This document shows, one piece after another, positions 58,033 to 61,765 of a DNA stretch of 61,765 nt; within the stretch, counting starts at the first letter, position 1, and each line of letters begins with the position of its first letter. Where the stretch lies: assembly GCF_900107135.1 (NCBI RefSeq), contig NZ_FNOV01000007.1, positions 7,173 to 68,937 on the forward strand, in the 5' to 3' direction. Source of the DNA: Hymenobacter psychrophilus. GTDB taxonomy: Bacteria > Bacteroidota > Bacteroidia > Cytophagales > Hymenobacteraceae. Under the pieces are notes generated by a model, which had not been told where the DNA came from, searched no databases, and saw nothing but the letters and a program-made list of their open reading frames with translations. Both the position numbers and the translations under genes were made by a program.

Positions 58033-58713
58033 ATGAAGAAGACCCTAATTGGCGCGTTGTTCTTGAGCGCTGGTACTTTGCCGGCCCAAGCCCAGATTTC
58101 GGCCGGTACCAAGTTGCTTTCCACTTCCCTTCATTATTCGTATCAAACGACTGAAGAAGTACTAAACTCACTCAACAGTAAACAGGGTAAGCTGGTGTAC
58201 GAAGAATTCGGCTTTGTGCCCAGTGCTGGGTATTTCGTGACAGAGAATTTAGCAGTGGGCTTAACAGGGCAGCTATCTGTCAGGAAGCGGCACTTCGGAA
58301 CCGCCGCCAGTGGGCCCGGAACGATTACCGGCGTGTATTTGGAACAGAAGATACGCACGCTTAGTGGAGGAGTATTTGGGAGGTATTATAAATTTTTAGG
58401 GGAGAAGGTGGCACTCTATGGTCAGCTTGGAGTCAACTACCAAAACAACTATTATTACTTTTCATCTAGATACGATTCAAGTAACGGCAGAGGACTATAT
58501 GCTTACCTCTCACCAGGTTTGGTTTTCTTTCCTTCTAATAAGATAGGTCTGGAACTCGCCATGCGTGGGGCATCTTATGACCGAATGACCAACGAGCGTG
58601 ACGTCATAAACAGCAGCGCTACGAAAAATACTGTTACTACCAGCACTTTTAACTTTGGCTTCGGCCTCAACGATCTTAATCTAGGCATCTCCTTTTACCT
58701 AGGTCGCAACTAA
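58033..58713 (+). CDS. Outer-membrane beta-barrel protein
   Basis: 226 residues with a signal peptide (MKKTLIGALFLSAGTLPAQAQ). The rest alternates hydrophobic and polar residues in strand-like runs (FGFVPSAGYFVTENLAVGLTG, GVFGRYYKFLGEKVALYGQLGVNYQNN, GLYAYLSPGLVFFPSNKIGLELAMRG) and ends NLGISFYLGRN. This is the porin-like small-barrel family common in Bacteroidetes. Visibly lower GC in the gene and the 200 bp upstream suggests acquisition. Function unknown. Confidence 0.85.
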   Translation: MKKTLIGALFLSAGTLPAQAQISAGTKLLSTSLHYSYQTTEEVLNSLNSKQGKLVYEEFGFVPSAGYFVTENLAVGLTGQLSVRKRHFGTAASGPGTITGVYLEQKIRTLSGGVFGRYYKFLGEKVALYGQLGVNYQNNYYYFSSRYDSSNGRGLYAYLSPGLVFFPSNKIGLELAMRGASYDRMTNERDVINSSATKNTVTTSTFNFGFGLNDLNLGISFYLGRN

Positions 58714-58726
58714 CCCCCAGTCAGCT

Positions 58727-58773
58727 ACACCAAACGGCCCTTCCGAAAGCTTCAGGAGGGCCGTTTGGTGTTT
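58727..58773. terminator. Bidirectional terminator
   Basis: ACACCAAACGGCCCT (58727-58741) pairs with AGGGCCGTTTGGTGT (58757-58771) between converging genes. Confidence 0.87.
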
Positions 58774-58814
58774 CAGGTAACACGAAAAAGCGGTTAGCCA
58801 ACAGCGCAAAAGAC

Positions 58815-59339
58815 CTACTTCACCACCGCGAAAACCTCGGGCTTGCTCTGGTCGGGGAAGTGCTCCAGGTAAACGTGCGAAAGCTTGAGTTTCTGGGCTT
58901 CGGCGGCGGCCGTGATGCCGGAGTAGAGCTTATCGGGGGCCACGAGGTAGCTGGCCTGGATGCGGGCGTGCAGCACGCGCTGGCCGGCGGCGAAGGTGCG
59001 GTAGGTGTAGCCGGCCGGCAGGGTTTGGCTGGTGGTATCAGCCACGAGTACGCCCACGAACACGCGGGCCGAGTCGCGGGTGCTTTCGGGGCTGTTGTAG
59101 AAAATGTTGCCGAAGTCGCCGCGCAGCTTGCCCGACTTGCGCGCGTTGTAGGCTTCGCGGGTCAGGTCGCCGAACGCCTCGTCCTGGGCCGGGCCGGCGT
59201 AGTAGCGGCCGGCCAAGAAGTAGGGCTGGGTGGTGGTTTCGAGCGTAACGGTAGCCGCCTTGAAGCCGCCCATCTGCCAGTACACGGCCGAAAAGCCGAC
59301 AATCAGGAGCAACGCAAGGCCAAGGAAAATTCGATTCAT
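58815..59339 (-). CDS. Membrane-anchored GyrI-like protein (tentative)
   Basis: 174 residues with an N-terminal signal anchor (residues 4-22). The body has LETTTQPYFLAGRYYAGPAQDEAFGDLTREAY, then VFVGVLVADTTSQTLPAGYTYRTFAAGQRVLHARIQAS and LSHVYLEHFPDQSKPEVFAVVK. The YFLAGRYYAGP and GYTYRTFAAGQ strands resemble GyrI-like/AraC effector-binding domains, here exported or membrane-attached. Follows the MdlB-like ABC gene on the same strand. The assignment is tentative. Confidence 0.62.
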   Translation of the reverse strand: MNRIFLGLALLLIVGFSAVYWQMGGFKAATVTLETTTQPYFLAGRYYAGPAQDEAFGDLTREAYNARKSGKLRGDFGNIFYNSPESTRDSARVFVGVLVADTTSQTLPAGYTYRTFAAGQRVLHARIQASYLVAPDKLYSGITAAAEAQKLKLSHVYLEHFPDQSKPEVFAVVK

Positions 59340-59348
59340 AGGTTTTTT

Positions 59349-59466
59349 TTAAGCTATTAGCTGACAGCTGATAGCCATTAGCTTGTGTTCAATCAGCAGA
59401 GGATGACTTGATAAGTAATTTCGTCAGAACGAAAGCTAACAGCTAATAGCTCTTAGCTAACAGCTC
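59349..59466. repeat. Degenerate AGCTAAC-type repeat spacer
   Basis: AAGCTATTAGCTGACAGCTG at 59349 and AAAGCTAACAGCTAATAGCT around 59430 are opposite-facing variants of the heptamer found in the two spacer arrays. Lies between the ABC and GyrI-like genes. Confidence 0.6.
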
Positions 59467-59470
59467 AAAA

Positions 59471-61231
59471 TCAAGCGTACTGCATCTGGTAGAGGTTGGC
59501 GTAGAAACCTTGGTGGCGCAGTAGCTCCTCGTGGGTACCCGATTCCTTGATTTCGCCCTTGTCGAGCACGATGATCTGATCGGCCTTCTGGATGGTGCTT
59601 AGGCGGTGGGCAATCACGAGGCTGGTGCGGCCCTGCATGAGCTTCTCGATGGCCTGCTGAATCAACTCCTCCGTCTCGGAATCGACCGACGACGTGGCCT
59701 CATCGAGAATAATGATGCGGGGCTGATACACCATGGCGCGCACGAAGCTGATGAGCTGGCGCTGGCCCACCGAAAGCGTGGCGCCGCGCTCCATCACGGC
59801 GTAATCGAGGGCGCCGGGCAACCGCTCGATGAAGCGGCGGGCGCCCACCAAATCGGCCGCTTCCCAGATCTGGGCGTCGGTGATGTCGGTTTTGCCCAGC
59901 GTGATGTTGTCGCGGATGGTGCCGGCAAACAGGAACACGTCCTGGAGCACCACGCCAATGTGGCGGCGCAGGTCCTTGAGGTCGTACTCGCGCAGGTCGT
60001 GGCCGTCGATGCGGATGGTGCCTTGGTTTATCTCGTAGAAGCGGCTGAGCAGGTTGATAATGCTGGTTTTGCCCGCCCCGGTGGCCCCCACGAAGGCGTA
60101 GGTCTGGCCGGCTTTGATGTCGAAGTTCACGTCGCGCAGCACCCAGTCCTCGTCGTTGTACGCAAACCAGGCGTGCTCGAACTGCACGTCGCCGCGCAGC
60201 TGCTCGGGCGAGTAGGTGCCGTTGTCGGGTATCATCTCCTTGCTGTCGAGTAACTTCAGCAGGCGCTCGGTGCTCACCAGGCCCAGCTGCAGGGTGTTGA
60301 AACGGTCGGCAATCTGGCGGATGGGCCTAAAGAACAGAGCGTTGTACATAATGAAGGCGATGAGCGCACCCTTGGAAATCGTGCCCTCAATCTGGCCCTG
60401 GGCGGCGTACCATACCAGCAGGCCCACGCCGGCGGCGGCCAGCACTTCTGCCACCGGGAAGTAGATGCTGTAGTAGAGCACCGAGCGGATGTTGGCGCGG
60501 GTATGCTCCTGGTTGATGGCCTCGAACTTGCGCTGCTCGCGGGCCTCGTTGTTGAAAATCTGCACCACGTTCATGCCCGTCAGGTGCTCCTGCACGAACG
60601 AGTTGAGGCTGGACACGGCCGTGCGCACATCCTGGAACGACTTCTTGATCTTCTCCTTGAAAACGTAGGTGCTGATGAGCAGTGGCGGAATCACCGACAG
60701 GCTGATGAGCGTCAGCCGCCAGTCAATGTAGAACATAAAGCTCACGATAAACACGAGCTGCAGAATGTCGCCAATCATGGCCGCCAGCCCCTCACTGAAC
60801 ACGTCCGACAGCGTTTCGACGTCGGAGATATTGCGCGTCACGAGCTGGCCAATGGGCGTGCGGTCGAAGAACTTGAGGCGCAGGTCGAGGATGTGCTGGT
60901 ACAAGTCGACGCGGATGTCGCGCACGATGTACTGGCCCAGCCAGCCGCCAAAATAGGTTTGCAGGTAGCTGACAATGGCGTGGCCCGTCAGCAGCACCAG
61001 CAGCAACCCGAACATCTTGTTCAGCCCCGCCACATCGCCCTGCTCGATGCTCACGTCCACCATCTGCTGGATGAGGAAAGGCCGCAGGGTGCCCAGCGCG
61101 GCCGTGGCAACGGTAAGGAAAATCAGGAAATAAAAGACGCGCTTGTACGGCTGCACGTACTTGAACAGCCGGCGCAGTACCTGCCAGTCGAATACGTTGC
61201 CGGTTTTGGTGGCGGGTTTAGCTTGCTCCAT
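59471..61231 (-). CDS. ABC exporter half-transporter, MdlB/YheH-like
   Basis: 586 residues. Six transmembrane helices, then an ATPase domain with Walker A GATGAGKT, signature LSVGQRQL, Walker B IIILDEATSSVD and H-loop IAHRLST. It has the canonical glutamate after Walker B, but the signature is altered (LSVGQ for LSGGQ). This is the mirror image of the 55060-56844 protein and matches the MdlB/YheH side of heterodimeric exporters. The two genes are on opposite strands 2.6 kb apart, so pairing is an inference. Homodimer function is the alternative. Confidence 0.9.
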   Translation of the reverse strand: MEQAKPATKTGNVFDWQVLRRLFKYVQPYKRVFYFLIFLTVATAALGTLRPFLIQQMVDVSIEQGDVAGLNKMFGLLLVLLTGHAIVSYLQTYFGGWLGQYIVRDIRVDLYQHILDLRLKFFDRTPIGQLVTRNISDVETLSDVFSEGLAAMIGDILQLVFIVSFMFYIDWRLTLISLSVIPPLLISTYVFKEKIKKSFQDVRTAVSSLNSFVQEHLTGMNVVQIFNNEAREQRKFEAINQEHTRANIRSVLYYSIYFPVAEVLAAAGVGLLVWYAAQGQIEGTISKGALIAFIMYNALFFRPIRQIADRFNTLQLGLVSTERLLKLLDSKEMIPDNGTYSPEQLRGDVQFEHAWFAYNDEDWVLRDVNFDIKAGQTYAFVGATGAGKTSIINLLSRFYEINQGTIRIDGHDLREYDLKDLRRHIGVVLQDVFLFAGTIRDNITLGKTDITDAQIWEAADLVGARRFIERLPGALDYAVMERGATLSVGQRQLISFVRAMVYQPRIIILDEATSSVDSETEELIQQAIEKLMQGRTSLVIAHRLSTIQKADQIIVLDKGEIKESGTHEELLRHQGFYANLYQMQYA

Positions 61232-61251
61232 TCGTGGTTTCTACGAGAATG

Positions 61252-61259
61252 CAAAGGTA
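61252..61259 (-). promoter_or_regulatory. Promoter -7 element of the MdlB-like gene
   Basis: The minus strand reads TACCTTTG, 21 bp before the start codon, implying a very short leader. Confidence 0.6.
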
Positions 61260-61310
61260 ACTCTGGAAAGGAGCTAGAAGTTAGGAGCTGGGAGCTAGAA
61301 GAAAAAAACG

Positions 61311-61412
61311 CCTGTCATCCTGAGCTTGCGAAGGACCTTCTCACGGGTGCACGACTGTAATAACGACTCGTTTTGAAGTGAGCAGGTCCTTCCTTCGTCA
61401 GGATGACAGAGA
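61311..61412. repeat. Palindromic REP-like element, 100 bp
   Basis: CTGTCATCCTGA at the left is the reverse complement of TCAGGATGACAG at the right, and the following GCGAAGGACCTTCTCAC is imperfectly mirrored by GTGAGCAGGTCCTTCCTTCG. This CATCCTGAGC...GAAGGACCTTCTCACG head is like the shortened copy at 34235. Lies between the ABC gene and the IS fragment. Confidence 0.8.
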
Positions 61413-61454
61413 AATTCTAACTCCTAGCTTCTGTCTCCTAGACTGTGTGGACAG

Positions 61455-61765
61455 TCATCGGAGCCAATCGAGGGCGGCGAGCAGGTGAGCGCCGGCTAAG
61501 AAGCAGGTGGCGGTTTTCTCGTAGCGGGTGGCAAAGCCCCGCGCCTCCTTAAGCCGGCCAAAGAAGCGTTCGACTTTGTTGCGGTCCGCATACAGGTTCT
61601 CATCATAGGCCCGCTGGTCTATCCGGTTGGCCTTAGGCGGAATCACGGCTTGCGCGTGTTGCCCGGCCACAGCCGCTAGCACGGCGTTCGTGTCGTAGGC
61701 CTTATCGGCCACCACAGCGCCGGGCTTTTCGGGCAGGGCGGCCAGCAGTTCCGGTAGCACGGTGC
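61455..61765 (-). mobile_element. IS5-type transposase, C-terminal part
   Basis: About 100 residues, running off the right edge. VVADKAYDTNAVLAAV carries the second catalytic aspartate, and NRIDQRAYDENLYADRNKVERFFGRLKEARGFATRYEKT the glutamate and basic tail (the DDE_Tnp_1/IS5 pattern). The stop at 61455 lies about 14 bp inside a likely terminal repeat near GACTGTGTGGACAGTC (61441 onward), suggesting the end of the element. The 5' half is outside the window; whether the copy is intact cannot be seen. Confidence 0.82.

Overview
The window looks like chromosome of a Bacteroidetes bacterium, most likely Hymenobacter or a close Cytophagales relative. This is inferred from several signs. GC content is high. 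Promoters match the Bacteroidetes -7 element TAnnTTTG, often as TACCTTTGCGG. Shine-Dalgarno sites are largely absent. Two proteins carry type IX secretion (T9SS) C-terminal sorting tails. Lipoproteins, Omp85/TonB outer-membrane proteins and CarboxypepD_reg-like domains are frequent, and NusB has the long form. No database search was possible; all product names rest on motifs read by eye.

Layout. 1-280: the 3' part of a 5S rRNA (end of an rrn operon) and a strong terminator. 0.3-5.5 kb: an acidic protein, HemW, an Omp85/TamA-like protein and a lipoprotein esterase. 5.7-9.6 kb: initiator tRNA followed by a lower-GC island with an excisionase-like HTH gene, two exported proteins of unknown role, a Rep_trans-type rolling-circle initiator and gene relics with unusual palindromes; no integrase is visible. 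9.6-20.5 kb: housekeeping genes (hydrolase, free-Met-sulfoxide reductase, DHFR-like reductase, Psd, CdsA, glutamate dehydrogenase, CPBP protease, DusB) and a T9SS cargo protein. 20.6-31 kb: DMT transporter, lipoprotein, RAYT-like HUH transposase, DoxX, TonB receptor, M3 peptidase, APC permease. 31-33 kb: three tandem CarboxypepD_reg genes, two with a four-cysteine domain placed before the signal peptide. 33-44 kb: CrtC/AttH-like lipoprotein, orphan histidine kinase, HemA, ArsR regulator, divergent amino-acid dehydrogenase, MscS, TerB-like protein, AsmA. 44-47.5 kb: two tRNA-Val, a membrane glycosyltransferase, a GNAT-like protein. 47.5-54.7 kb: a minus-strand block coaE, YbbR, yajC, DUF1573, isocitrate dehydrogenase, ytxH, nusB, leucine dehydrogenase. 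55-61.2 kb: two ABC half-transporters with complementary degenerate ATPase motifs, around two tRNA-Pro genes. The window ends inside an IS5-type transposase.

How the genes relate. Psd and CdsA act in phospholipid synthesis; HemA and HemW relate to heme; YajC, YbbR and the Omp85 protein belong to envelope biogenesis. Three Glu/Leu/Phe/Val dehydrogenase paralogs are present, each with a C-rich leader directly before its start codon. Intergenic DNA is rich in palindromes: several imperfect 40-120 bp inverted repeats resembling REP elements, and a duplicated convergent-gene spacer consisting of a terminator plus a 7-bp tandem array. A RAYT-like transposase in the same window is a plausible, unproven partner of the palindromes.

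Most interesting candidates: the tRNA-linked Rep_trans island, the cysteine domain lying before the signal peptide, the RAYT/palindrome pairing, the shared C-rich leaders, and the split heterodimeric ABC exporter.
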